This document shows positions 43,206-51,136 of a stretch of 64,000 bases of DNA, piece by piece; position 1 is the stretch's first letter, and every line of letters begins with the position of its first letter. Position numbers and translations under genes: made by a program. The stretch comes from Bacillota bacterium. GTDB lineage: Bacteria > Bacillota > Clostridia > Acetivibrionales > DTU013. The DNA lies in NCBI GenBank assembly GCA_023411575.1, contig JAEYOP010000032.1:1-64000 (forward strand), in the 5' to 3' direction. The notes beneath the pieces were generated by a model, which was not told where the DNA came from, ran no database searches, and saw only the letters and a program-made list of their open reading frames with translations.

Positions 43206-43574
43206 TTAAAGAACTTCCGGTGCGAGGGACAGGATCTTCATGTAATCCTTGTCTCTTAATTCTCTCGCAACAGGACCAAAAATACGGGTTCCTCTGGGGT
43301 TTTTGTCTTCCTTTATGATTACTGCAGCGTTCTCGTCAAATTTGATGTACGATCCGTCGGGTCTTCTGACACCCTTTTTGGAACGAACGATGACACATTT
43401 GACCACATCGCCTTTTTTAACAACTCCGCCGGGTGTTGCATTTTTGACCGAAGCAACCACCACGTCGCCAATGTTGGCATATTTCCTCCAGGAACCGCCG
43501 AGCACCTTGATGCACATCATTTCCTTGGCTCCTGTGTTATCTGCTGATTTCAGCATGGACTGGACCTGTATCAT
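43206..43574 (-). CDS. rplN: 50S ribosomal protein L14
   Basis: The protein has 122 residues: MIQVQSMLKSADNTGAKEMM, VIVRSKKGVRRPDGSYIKFD and the C-terminal YMKILSLAPEVL. The ATG at 43574 is seven bases after GGAGG. Confidence 0.97.
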   Translation of the reverse strand: MIQVQSMLKSADNTGAKEMMCIKVLGGSWRKYANIGDVVVASVKNATPGGVVKKGDVVKCVIVRSKKGVRRPDGSYIKFDENAAVIIKEDKNPRGTRIFGPVARELRDKDYMKILSLAPEVL

Positions 43575-43611
43575 ACCAGTACCTCCTTCCAATTACTTTG
43601 AAAATCGGCTA

Positions 43612-43869
43612 TTAGCGAGCCTTTTCTATGATTTCGACGAGTCTCCACCTTTTGTCCTTGCTCAGCGGGCGGGTCTCCATAACTTTTACCTTGTCGCCGG
43701 CCTTGCACTCGTTGTTTTCATCATGGGCCTTAAGCTTGTAAGTCCTCTTGACGATCTTCTTGTACAAGGGATGTTTTACACTTGTTTCTATAGCAACAAC
43801 GATCGTTTTGTCCATCTTGTCGCTGACAACCTTGCCAACCCTGGTTTTCCTCAATGCTCTCTCTTCCAA
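43612..43869 (-). CDS. rpsQ: 30S ribosomal protein S17
   Basis: The 85-residue OB-fold protein has GKVVSDKMDKTIVVAIE, VKHPLYKKIVKRTYKLKAHD and GDKVKVMETRPLSKDKRWRL. Confidence 0.98.
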   Translation of the reverse strand: MEERALRKTRVGKVVSDKMDKTIVVAIETSVKHPLYKKIVKRTYKLKAHDENNECKAGDKVKVMETRPLSKDKRWRLVEIIEKAR

Positions 43870-43889
43870 GCAGGATGCCTCCTTTCAAC

Positions 43890-44093
43890 TTAAGCCTGAG
43901 CTCCCTTTATTTCTCTTTCCTTCAGCACGGTTTGGACACGTGCGATCGATTTCTTGCAATCCTTCAGCTTCATCGGATTTTCCAGTTGGTTCGTGACGAG
44001 CTGGAAACGAAGCTTGAACAGTTCCGATTTGAGTTCGCTCAATTCCTTCTGGAGTTCTTCCTGTGTCTTATCTCTCATTTCACTGGCTTTCAT
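43890..44093 (-). CDS. rpmC: 50S ribosomal protein L29
   Basis: The 67-residue helical hairpin protein starts MKASEMRDKTQEELQKEL and includes LFKLRFQLVTNQLENP and the IARVQTVLKERE helix. Its start overlaps the end of rplP by 14 bases, so the two are translationally coupled. Confidence 0.96.
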   Translation of the reverse strand: MKASEMRDKTQEELQKELSELKSELFKLRFQLVTNQLENPMKLKDCKKSIARVQTVLKEREIKGAQA

Positions 44094-44520
44094 TCGCGTC
44101 ACCACCCATTTCATTCTCGCGGGCTACGAATTTGCACTTCATCGGGAGCTTGTGCATTGCGAGCCTCATAGCTTCCTTTGCCGTCTCTTCCGTAACTCCG
44201 GCGATTTCAAATAATACTCTGCCGGGCTTCACTACTGCTACCCAGTACTCCGGTGAACCCTTACCGGAACCCATTCGGGTCTCGGCCGGCTTCTTCGTGA
44301 CCGGCTTGTCAGGGAAGATCTTGATCCAAACCTGGCCGCCCCTCTTTATAAAACGAGTCATTGCTATTCTGGCCGCTTCGATCTGATTGCTGGTAACCCA
44401 TGCGGGCTCAAGTGCCTGCAGGCCGTATTCCCCATTTGAAATGAAGTTGCCCCTGGAAGCTGCACCGGTCATTCTGCCCCTGTGTACTCTTCTGCGTTTT
44501 ACTCTCTTCGGCATCAACAT
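44080..44520 (-). CDS. rplP: 50S ribosomal protein L16
   Basis: The protein has 146 residues: MPKRVKRRRVHRGRMTG, ISNGEYGLQALEPAWVTS, GSGKGSPEYWVAVVKPGRVL. The ATG shares a base with the rpsC stop (TAATG). An ATG two codons further is also possible. Confidence 0.97.
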   Translation of the reverse strand: MLMPKRVKRRRVHRGRMTGAASRGNFISNGEYGLQALEPAWVTSNQIEAARIAMTRFIKRGGQVWIKIFPDKPVTKKPAETRMGSGKGSPEYWVAVVKPGRVLFEIAGVTEETAKEAMRLAMHKLPMKCKFVARENEMGGDANESQ

Positions 44521-45188
44521 TAGCGATCGCCTCCTTCCGCTTTCTTTTCCTTCTTGACAGCGGGAAGAACTTCACCCTTGTATATCCAGGTCTTTACACC
44601 GAGTTTTCCGTAGGTGGTGTTTGCTTCCGCAAAACCGTAGTCGATGTCAGCCCTGAGCGTCTGCAGCGGGATCGTTCCCTCGTGATAATGTTCCGTTCTT
44701 GCGATTTCGGCTCCGCCAAGACGGCCGGCCACGGCGGTTTTGATTCCCTTTGCGCCGAGCTTCATTGCCCTGGACATAGCCTGCTTCATAGCTCTCCTGA
44801 AGGAAATTCTCTTCTCGAGCTGGCTTGCGATGTTTTCGGCAACCAACTGGGCGTCCGTTTCAGGAGACTTGATTTCTGTAATGTTGATGAGTACGCTTTT
44901 GCCTGTGAGCGCTTCCACTTCCTTGCGCAGCTCTTCGATTCCGGCGCCGCCCTTTCCGATTACGAGACCGGGCTTGGCTGTATGGACATTGACCTTGATC
45001 TTGTTTGCAGCCCTTTCAATTTCCACCCTGGAAATACCGGAAATATATAATTTTTTCTTGATGAACTTCCTGATCTTGACATCTTCAACCAGAAGCTCGC
45101 TGAAGTTTTTGTCGTTGGCATACCACTTGGTATCCCAGTCCTTGATTATTCCTATTCTCAATCCGTGTGGATTTACCTTCTGGCCCAT
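44520..45188 (-). CDS. rpsC: 30S ribosomal protein S3
   Basis: The protein has 222 residues: MGQKVNPHGLRIGIIKDWD, the KH domain (GLVIGKGGAGIEELRKEVEA) and the C-terminal GRLGGAEIARTEHYHEGTIP. The second of two adjacent ATGs was taken, seven bases after GGAGG. Confidence 0.97.
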   Translation of the reverse strand: MGQKVNPHGLRIGIIKDWDTKWYANDKNFSELLVEDVKIRKFIKKKLYISGISRVEIERAANKIKVNVHTAKPGLVIGKGGAGIEELRKEVEALTGKSVLINITEIKSPETDAQLVAENIASQLEKRISFRRAMKQAMSRAMKLGAKGIKTAVAGRLGGAEIARTEHYHEGTIPLQTLRADIDYGFAEANTTYGKLGVKTWIYKGEVLPAVKKEKKAEGGDR

Positions 45189-45207
45189 CATCCAACCTCC
45201 TTCTGGC

Positions 45208-45690
45208 TTATTCTCTTTCCTTCAATACGACTGTTATATGACTGGTCCTCTTCCTGATCCTGTTTGCGCTTCCCTTTGCCCTCGGCATGATCCTCTTGAG
45301 CGTCGGTCCCTGTGTCGCGAAGGCTTCCGCAACATAAAGCCCGTCCCTGTTGAGTCCCTTGTTGGGGTCGTTCGTCGCATTCGCTTCAGCGGATTTCAGA
45401 AGCTTGAGCAGAAGCTCGGATGCCGCTTTCGGCGTATACTTCACGATACCGTAAGCCTCATCGATATTCTTGTCCTTTATGAGATCCAGGACGATCTTGA
45501 CCTTTCTGGACGAAATCCTGGCATGCCGGAGCACTGCCTTTCCTTCATCCTTGCCGATTCCAAGCGCCTTTTTCTCCTTTTTCGTCAGGAGAGCGGGCTT
45601 TTGAAACTGTCTGTGGGTCTTGTTATATACATCCAGGATTTGATCCTTTTCTTTAAGAAGTTCTTCTTTTGACCTTACCTTCTTTTCCAA
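45208..45690 (-). CDS. rplV: 50S ribosomal protein L22 with N-terminal extension
   Basis: The protein has 160 residues against about 110. The normal core begins at about residue 50 (EGKAVLRHARISSRKVKIVLDLI in part: LRHARISSRKVKI) and ends ANRIRKRTSHITVVLKERE. The first 50 residues are a charged extension (KVRSKEELLKEKDQILDVY). No closer start has a better ribosome binding site, and AGGAGG precedes this ATG. L22 lines the exit tunnel. Confidence 0.93.
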   Translation of the reverse strand: MEKKVRSKEELLKEKDQILDVYNKTHRQFQKPALLTKKEKKALGIGKDEGKAVLRHARISSRKVKIVLDLIKDKNIDEAYGIVKYTPKAASELLLKLLKSAEANATNDPNKGLNRDGLYVAEAFATQGPTLKRIMPRAKGSANRIRKRTSHITVVLKERE

Positions 45691-45791
45691 CTGGAATTCC
45701 TCCTTTCGGCATTAAGCTTGTTACTTGGCGTTTTCACGCCTTATGTGGCGCCATTTCGTGCCTGCTGCGATGACCGCAGCCGGTCACTCGG

Positions 45792-46076
45792 TTATTTCAG
45801 GGAACTGGACTTCTCGGTGTGGTGTCCATGGCCCCTGAACGTCCTTGTCGGTGCGAATTCCCCAAGCTTGTGGCCCACCATTTCTTCCGTTATATATACC
45901 GGTACATGCTTTCTGCCGTCATGTACTGCAATAGTATGTCCAACCATCTGAGGGTAAATCGTTGACGATCTGGACCAGCTCTTCAGAACCTTTTTGTCAT
46001 TGGTCCTGTTCATGTCCTCAACCTTCTTGAGAAGCCTTAAATCAACGTATGGTCCCTTCTTTAAAGATCTGCTCAT
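45792..46076 (-). CDS. rpsS: 30S ribosomal protein S19
   Basis: The 94-residue protein has MSRSLKKGPYVDLRLLKKVE, STIYPQMVGHTIAVHDGRKH and KLGEFAPTRTFRGHGHHTEK. The 100-bp spacer to rplV contains a TGACCG-CAGC-CGGTCA hairpin (45771-45786). Confidence 0.98.
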   Translation of the reverse strand: MSRSLKKGPYVDLRLLKKVEDMNRTNDKKVLKSWSRSSTIYPQMVGHTIAVHDGRKHVPVYITEEMVGHKLGEFAPTRTFRGHGHHTEKSSSLK

Positions 46077-46164
46077 TTGGCGTTAGTCCTCCTTTCCTTG
46101 CTCCGGAACCTGCTGGCCGACCGGCCGGCAATATGACCGGCCTTCTGCCGTTCCGCGCGTGTTA

Positions 46165-46998
46165 TTATTTCTGATTCCTTCTCTTCACTATGAACTTATC
46201 AGACTGGTTCTTCTTCTTTCTGGTCTTGTAGCCCAGTGTCGGCTTGCCCCAGGGAGTAACCGGACTCGGTCTTCCGATCGGGGACTTGCCTTCGCCGCCG
46301 CCGTGCGGATGGTCTACAGGATTCATAACAACACCGCGTACGGTAGGTCTGACACCCATCCATCTCTTTCTTCCTGCTTTGCCGATGGAGATGTTTTCAT
46401 TTTCAATATTGCTGACCTGGCCGATGGACGCCTTGCACAACATGCTGATCATGCGGACCTCGCCGGAAGGAAGCCTCACCTGGGCATAAGCGCCTTCCTT
46501 TGCCATGAGCTGCGCAGCGTTTCCTGCGGCCCGCACAAGCTGTCCGCCCTTGCCGGGCTTGAGCTCGATGTTGTGGATCATGGTACCTACCGGGATGTTG
46601 CTGAGGGGAAGCGCGTTGCCGGATTTGATATCGGCGGCCGCTCCGGATTCAACAATGTCGCCGACCTTCAGGCCGACCGGCGCCAGGATGTATCTCTTTT
46701 CGCCGTCTACATAATAGAGAAGCGCAATATTTGCAGTCCTGTTCGGATCATATTCGATGGCGGCTACTTTTGCCTTTACGCCATCCTTATCTCTTTTGAA
46801 ATCGATAATTCTGTATTTCTGCCTTGCTCCGCCACCATGGTGGCGTACGGTGATCCTACCGTAGGAATTTCTTCCGCCGGACTTTCTGAGCGTTTCCACC
46901 AAAGACTTCTCGGGTTCCGTCTTTGTGATTTCCTCGAAGGTGGAAACCGTCATGAATCTTCTTGCGGGAGAAGTAGGACTATACTTTTTTACTGCCAT
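46165..46998 (-). CDS. rplB: 50S ribosomal protein L2
   Basis: The protein has 277 residues: SGGRNSYGRITVRHHGGGAR, YILAPVGLKVGDIVESG, and the peptidyl-transferase-proximal NPVDHPHGGGEGKSPIGRPS. Standard length. Confidence 0.98.
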   Translation of the reverse strand: MAVKKYSPTSPARRFMTVSTFEEITKTEPEKSLVETLRKSGGRNSYGRITVRHHGGGARQKYRIIDFKRDKDGVKAKVAAIEYDPNRTANIALLYYVDGEKRYILAPVGLKVGDIVESGAAADIKSGNALPLSNIPVGTMIHNIELKPGKGGQLVRAAGNAAQLMAKEGAYAQVRLPSGEVRMISMLCKASIGQVSNIENENISIGKAGRKRWMGVRPTVRGVVMNPVDHPHGGGEGKSPIGRPSPVTPWGKPTLGYKTRKKKNQSDKFIVKRRNQK

Positions 46999-47041
46999 TT
47001 CTTCTCACTCCTTAATCTAAATGCGTGATAAACTTTTCCCT

Positions 47042-47073
47042 GCACCCCGTTTTGCTGCTGCAAAGCCGGGTAC
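47042..47073 (-). repeat. Third copy of the 32-nt hairpin element
   Basis: It lies between rplW and rplB and shares 25 of 32 positions with the copy at 34043-34074, including the UUUGC/GCAAA inner stem and GCTTTGC..GCAAAAC core. The outer stem is GTACCCGG/CGGGGTGC-like, with its own pairing. Confidence 0.65.
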
Positions 47074-47077
47074 TTGT

Positions 47078-47431
47078 TTATTGCGTTACGCCATACTCTT
47101 CAATGCTGGTCTTGTACTTCTTCGGGCTTGCCGTTTCCTTGCCGCCCTTGGTCAGGTAGGAACCTGTCTTGGGATCAAGGTCTATCTTGATGACAGCCTT
47201 CTTCCAGTCCGCTCTCGGTCCGACATGAACGCCCATTCTCTTGAGCTTTCCGTCGTAATTCATGGTGTTGACCTGGAGTACCTTTACCTGGAAGAGTCTT
47301 TCCGCTGCCTGCTTGATTTCCGTCTTTGTGGCATTGACATCGACGATGAAGGTGTACTTGCCGGCTGCTACTTCCATATTGCTCTTTTCAGTAATGAACG
47401 GCTTTAAAATGATATCTTCGGGTGTCCTCAT
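47078..47431 (-). CDS. rplW: 50S ribosomal protein L23
   Basis: The protein has 117 residues: DIILKPFITEKSNMEVAAGK, YTFIVDVNATKTEIKQAAE and VHVGPRADWKKAVIKI. It forms the trigger-factor docking site at the tunnel exit. Its ATG shares a base with the rplD stop. Confidence 0.97.
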   Translation of the reverse strand: MRTPEDIILKPFITEKSNMEVAAGKYTFIVDVNATKTEIKQAAERLFQVKVLQVNTMNYDGKLKRMGVHVGPRADWKKAVIKIDLDPKTGSYLTKGGKETASPKKYKTSIEEYGVTQ

Positions 47432-48054
47432 TATGCATACACCTCCTCGACTTTTGCGACTGCATCCTTCGTGATGATGAACTTCTCATACTTCAGGATG
47501 TCAAATACGTTTATGGTGTTGACAAGCGCTGTCTTCACGCCGGGGATGTTCCTTGCGGACTTCTCGACGGTTTCATTCTTTCCGTCCAATACGATCAGCA
47601 CGCTGTTTTCCACCTTCAGTGAATCCAGGACAGTTGCCATCTGCTTTGTTTTGATGCTGTCAAAATTCAACTGGTCAAGAACCATCAGTTCCTTTTCGTT
47701 GACCTTTGAAGTGAGAGCCGACTTGAGCGCCAGCTTCTTGAGTTTCTTCGGAAGTGTATAGGAATAACTTCTCGGCTTCGGTCCAAGAACAATACCGCCC
47801 TTGATCCACTGTGCGGAACGGGTGCTGCCCTGTCTTGCACGGCCGGTGCCCTTCTGTCTCCAGGGTTTCTTTCCGCCGCCCCTGACCTCACTCTTGGTCT
47901 TGGTGGACTGGGTTCCCTGCCTTTTGTTTGCTAACTGGTTCTGTACCGCGAGATGAACTGCGTTTTCATTTACATCGATGCCGAATATATTGTCATTCAG
48001 CTCGATTTCGCCTACCGTCTCGCCTTTCATATTGTATAAATCAACCTTTGGCAT
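47431..48054 (-). CDS. rplD: 50S ribosomal protein L4
   Basis: The protein has 207 residues: MPKVDLYNMKGETVGEIELN, the tunnel loop GGGKKPWRQKGTGRARQGS, and the C-terminal VNTINVFDILKYEKFIITKD. Confidence 0.98.
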   Translation of the reverse strand: MPKVDLYNMKGETVGEIELNDNIFGIDVNENAVHLAVQNQLANKRQGTQSTKTKSEVRGGGKKPWRQKGTGRARQGSTRSAQWIKGGIVLGPKPRSYSYTLPKKLKKLALKSALTSKVNEKELMVLDQLNFDSIKTKQMATVLDSLKVENSVLIVLDGKNETVEKSARNIPGVKTALVNTINVFDILKYEKFIITKDAVAKVEEVYA

Positions 48055-48078
48055 AATCGCTTCCTCCTCCCATCCGTA

Positions 48079-48717
48079 TTACTTGCCAGATTTGACAGTT
48101 CCTTTTACAACGACAAGACCGCCCTTGGGTCCCGGTACTGCGCCCTTTATGAGGAGCAGGTTTCTTTCGCTGTCAACCCTGACTACATCAAGGTTCTGAA
48201 CTGTAATCTTGTCGACTCCCATGTGACCCGGCAGCCTTTTGCCTTTGAAAACCCTTGCAGGGCTTGTATTCGCACTCATGGAACCGACCCTTCTGTGGTA
48301 CATGGAACCGTGAGTTTCCTTGCCGCCTTTCTGGCCGTACCGCTTGATGGTGCCCTGGAAGCCCTTGCCTTTTGAAATACCGCTTACATCAACCCGGTCC
48401 CCGTTGGTGAACATGTCGGCGGCCTTGATTTCCTGGCCGACTTCATATTTTGCAACGTCTTCCGTTCTGAATTCCTTGAGATACCTTCTGGATGAAACCT
48501 TTATCTTGGAGAATAACCCTTTTTCGGGCTTATTCAGCTTCTTCTCCGGAATCTCTTCAAACCCGAGCTTGAGCGCCGTATAACCGTCGGTCTCCACCGT
48601 CTTCTTCTGAACGACGGGACACGGACCGGCCTGGATCACCGTTACCGGTATGGAAAGCCCGGCGTCATTGAATATCTGCGTCATTCCTATCTTTTTTCCA
48701 AGTATGAACTTGCTCAT
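48079..48717 (-). CDS. rplC: 50S ribosomal protein L3
   Basis: The protein has 212 residues: FILGKKIGMTQIFNDAGLSI, VSGISKGKGFQGTIKRYGQK, and GSMSANTSPARVFKGKRLPG. The 179-bp spacer to rpsJ has GCCGCAATCA/TGATTGCCGC (one mismatch) and GCAGC/GCTGC hairpins. Confidence 0.98.
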   Translation of the reverse strand: MSKFILGKKIGMTQIFNDAGLSIPVTVIQAGPCPVVQKKTVETDGYTALKLGFEEIPEKKLNKPEKGLFSKIKVSSRRYLKEFRTEDVAKYEVGQEIKAADMFTNGDRVDVSGISKGKGFQGTIKRYGQKGGKETHGSMYHRRVGSMSANTSPARVFKGKRLPGHMGVDKITVQNLDVVRVDSERNLLLIKGAVPGPKGGLVVVKGTVKSGK

Positions 48718-48896
48718 TCCCTTACCTCCTAATTATCATTGGTTCACAATTAAGTACAATTGATGCGATCAATTGGCACCTCCTGCGAACATGATCTCTC
48801 ATTTAGCCGCAATCAACAAAGCTGATTGCCGCAGTACCGCAGCCGAATGAATCCGTTTACGGTTGCTGCAATTGACGAAAGTCCTTTGCAGCGGTC

Positions 48897-49208
48897 TTAC
48901 AGCTTGATCTCGATGTCCACGCCGGCGGGAAGGTCCAGCCTCATGAGCGCGTCAACCGTCTTGGGCGTCGGCAGCAGGATGTCTATCAGCCTTTTGTGGG
49001 TCCTCATCTCAAACTGTTCACGGGCATCCTTGTACTTATGGGGAGCCCTGAGGATCGTCACGATTTCCTTCTGCGTCGGCAGCGGAACCGGTCCGGATAC
49101 CTGCGCTCCGGTCCTTTTAGCGGTCTCCACGATCTTCTCGGCAGACTGGTCAAGGATCTGGTGATCGAACGCCTTCAGTCGGATTCTGATTTTCTGGTTG
49201 TTTGCCAT
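48897..49208 (-). CDS. rpsJ: 30S ribosomal protein S10
   Basis: The protein has 103 residues: QKIRIRLKAFDHQILDQSAE, GPVPLPTQKEIVTILRAPHK and FEMRTHKRLIDILLPTPKT. It is the first gene of the superoperon. tuf, fusA, rpsG, rpsL and rpoBC are not upstream, so that operon is elsewhere. Confidence 0.98.
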   Translation of the reverse strand: MANNQKIRIRLKAFDHQILDQSAEKIVETAKRTGAQVSGPVPLPTQKEIVTILRAPHKYKDAREQFEMRTHKRLIDILLPTPKTVDALMRLDLPAGVDIEIKL

Positions 49209-49481
49209 ACAATAACCTCCTTAATTTGTTACGTACAACAAGCATTTATCTGTACACTATGCCGGGTGTTTCCTGTTTAGCTATTTTAAAACCCAGGCTG
49301 CTTACACGACCATCGGGTCGGTAAAACCTGGGCTGTACCTTACAAACAGACACACATTCCTGTGCGCTCGCAAAATGTACAGTGACTTGTCGCCCGGTTT
49401 CTTGAATCGGACATTCTCCGCGAAAGTTCCCTATTTCTAAGAATAGCCATCTCCCGCATCATCGTATGTCATGTCACAGCA
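49209..49481 (-). promoter_or_regulatory. S10-operon leader RNA region
   Basis: About 270 nt lie between the predicted transcript start and the rpsJ ATG. The main element, on the minus strand, is AGCCCAGG (49327-49334) pairing with CCTGGGTT (49290-49297), enclosing a small CGACC-CGAT-GGTCG hairpin and followed by TTTTAAAAT. This could be an attenuator or a binding site for a ribosomal protein. No gene is present here. Confidence 0.6.
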
Positions 49482-49487
49482 AGAGAT

Positions 49488-49516
49488 ATTCTACACCATA
49501 ATGTACAAGAATGCAA
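49488..49516 (-). promoter_or_regulatory. Promoter of the S10 ribosomal superoperon
   Basis: TTGCAT (-35, 49511-49516) and TAGAAT (-10, 49488-49493) are exactly 17 bases apart on the minus strand, upstream of the structured leader. Confidence 0.7.
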
Positions 49517-49585
49517 GCATTTTTTTCAATTTTCCGGGAGGTTCCGAAACGGAATATTCCGGAATATTTCCGGGCCTTTGCAGAC

Positions 49586-49867
49586 CTAATCCCGGACTCT
49601 TTCCCTCGCTCTTCCGTGCTCCTCTTGCGGATCGGTCCGGACCTCCGCCTGATAGGAATTCCCGGCTGTCTGGTCCTGGCGGATCAAGCGCTCCAGCTCC
49701 AGCTGATTTCTCGAACGGACCTCCTCCGCACGGACCATGGCGTCCGCCCTGATCTTCTCGACTTTCAGCCTGTGCTCGGAAATGGTCTTGCTCAGAATCG
49801 AGGTTACTGTAATAATCAAGCCGACTGTAAGCGCAAAAAGCGGAACCAGATTGCCACCTATATTCAT
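49586..49867 (-). CDS. Small single-span membrane protein of unknown function
   Basis: The 93-residue protein has one N-terminal membrane helix (LVPLFALTVGLIITVTSIL) and a charged, helical cytosolic tail (RLKVEKIRADAMVRAEEVR), rich in Glu/Arg and likely a coiled coil. No family was recognised. The ATG at 49867 is eight bases after GGAG. It lies upstream of the S10 promoter. Confidence 0.6.
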   Translation of the reverse strand: MNIGGNLVPLFALTVGLIITVTSILSKTISEHRLKVEKIRADAMVRAEEVRSRNQLELERLIRQDQTAGNSYQAEVRTDPQEEHGRARERVRD

Positions 49868-50002
49868 ATACTTCACTCCGTCTACAGGATTTTTTTGTAT
49901 TATATCATTATAACCGGTATTTGACCAGTAGGCAGCATCCGGCCGGTGCGGAAATATCCCGCCTCCGCCTGATAAGGCCGCAGGCCCCGCAGGGCTGCCC
50001 GG

Positions 50003-50830
50003 TTATCCGGACCCTTTTTCCGAAAGCCACGCGTCGATCAGCCTCCTTGCCACGCTGACCCTGGAGGGCAGCTCGGGCAGGTTGTGCCTGGTATACCAGC
50101 CTGCATCGGTAATTTCCTTTTGGTCGATCTTGATCTCGCCGGCTTCATACTCCGCCGTGAACGCGATCATGAACGAATCGGGATAGGGCCACGGCTGGCT
50201 CGAGACGTACTTTACGTTCCGGACCTTCAGGCTGACCTCCTCCATGATCTCGCGACGGACGCATTCTTCCAGCGTTTCCCCCGCTTCCACGAACCCTGCG
50301 ATGACGCTGTACATCGGCCCGATAAACCGGGCCGAATGGGCCAGCAGGATCTCGTCGCCCTTCGTTACCGCGACGATTACCGCCGGCGATATTCTGGGAT
50401 ATGCGATATTTTTACAGCTACTGCAGACCAGCGCCACCTCGTCCGCCGAGCCGTTCATAGCCGCCCCGCAGCAGCCGCAGAACAGGTTGCGCTGCTTCCA
50501 GTTGATCAGGTGGTAGGCCCTGTTGGCCAGCCAGTACCACTCGTCGTCGATGGCCCCGTACGCTTTCCGCAAAGGCATCAGGACGTGCCCCTGCCCTTCC
50601 GGGACGGCTCTTTCCGTAAGGCATGCCATGTAGCTTTCTTTTCCGTCTATCGTCCCAAGGTATTGGATATCGGACAGGCCGGAACGGATTGTTTCCACGC
50701 TCTCGAAATACGGGATGTGATTGCCCTGCTTTTCGTCCGCGGAAATCAACAGCTCGTCCCGGTAAAACAAAAACCAGTAAGCGGGTTCAATAGGCTCTTC
50801 AATAGGCTTTACGCCGGATTTGTAGATCAT
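50003..50830 (-). CDS. nudC: NAD+/NADH diphosphatase NudC
   Basis: The protein has 275 residues. A zinc ribbon (CGCCGAA and CSSCKNIAYPRISPAVIV) precedes the Nudix box GFVEAGETLEECVRREIMEE; SQPWPYPDSFMIAF is the NudC-specific motif. It hydrolyses NADH and can remove NAD caps from RNA. The ATG at 50830 was chosen because the longer GTG-started frame runs through the promoter and lacks a ribosome binding site. Confidence 0.94.
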   Translation of the reverse strand: MIYKSGVKPIEEPIEPAYWFLFYRDELLISADEKQGNHIPYFESVETIRSGLSDIQYLGTIDGKESYMACLTERAVPEGQGHVLMPLRKAYGAIDDEWYWLANRAYHLINWKQRNLFCGCCGAAMNGSADEVALVCSSCKNIAYPRISPAVIVAVTKGDEILLAHSARFIGPMYSVIAGFVEAGETLEECVRREIMEEVSLKVRNVKYVSSQPWPYPDSFMIAFTAEYEAGEIKIDQKEITDAGWYTRHNLPELPSRVSVARRLIDAWLSEKGSG

Positions 50831-50866
50831 CTGCAGTCCATCCTCTGTTTGTTTGTCACTAAATGT

Positions 50867-50894
50867 ATTGTAATACACCAGGGGAATTTTTCAA
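50867..50894 (-). promoter_or_regulatory. Promoter for nudC
   Basis: TTGAAA (50889-50894) and TACAAT (50867-50872) are 16 bases apart on the minus strand, about 40 bases upstream of the nudC start. Confidence 0.6.
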
Positions 50895-51016
50895 CAACAA
50901 TATGAAAGTAATATTTGGAAAGATTCAACTTTTTAATACGGGCAATACGGGCATAAAAACGCCATCCGATGCACTGATACCGGAAACAGCCTAAATGGAA
51001 CCACTGGAAAATCTTC

Positions 51017-51045
51017 TTGATTATACGGTAGGAATGCCCGATAAT
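51017..51045 (+). promoter_or_regulatory. Promoter for the DUF5692-like gene
   Basis: TTGATT and GATAAT are 17 bases apart on the plus strand, about 90 bases upstream of the start codon. Confidence 0.5.
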
Positions 51046-51136
51046 AGAGTTATTGGAAACAAAATCCTACCCTTGCACGGCAAAGGCATTTCTTGTCCGG
51101 TCGGACCAATTACAAGCTGAAGGAGGCAAAATTCAT

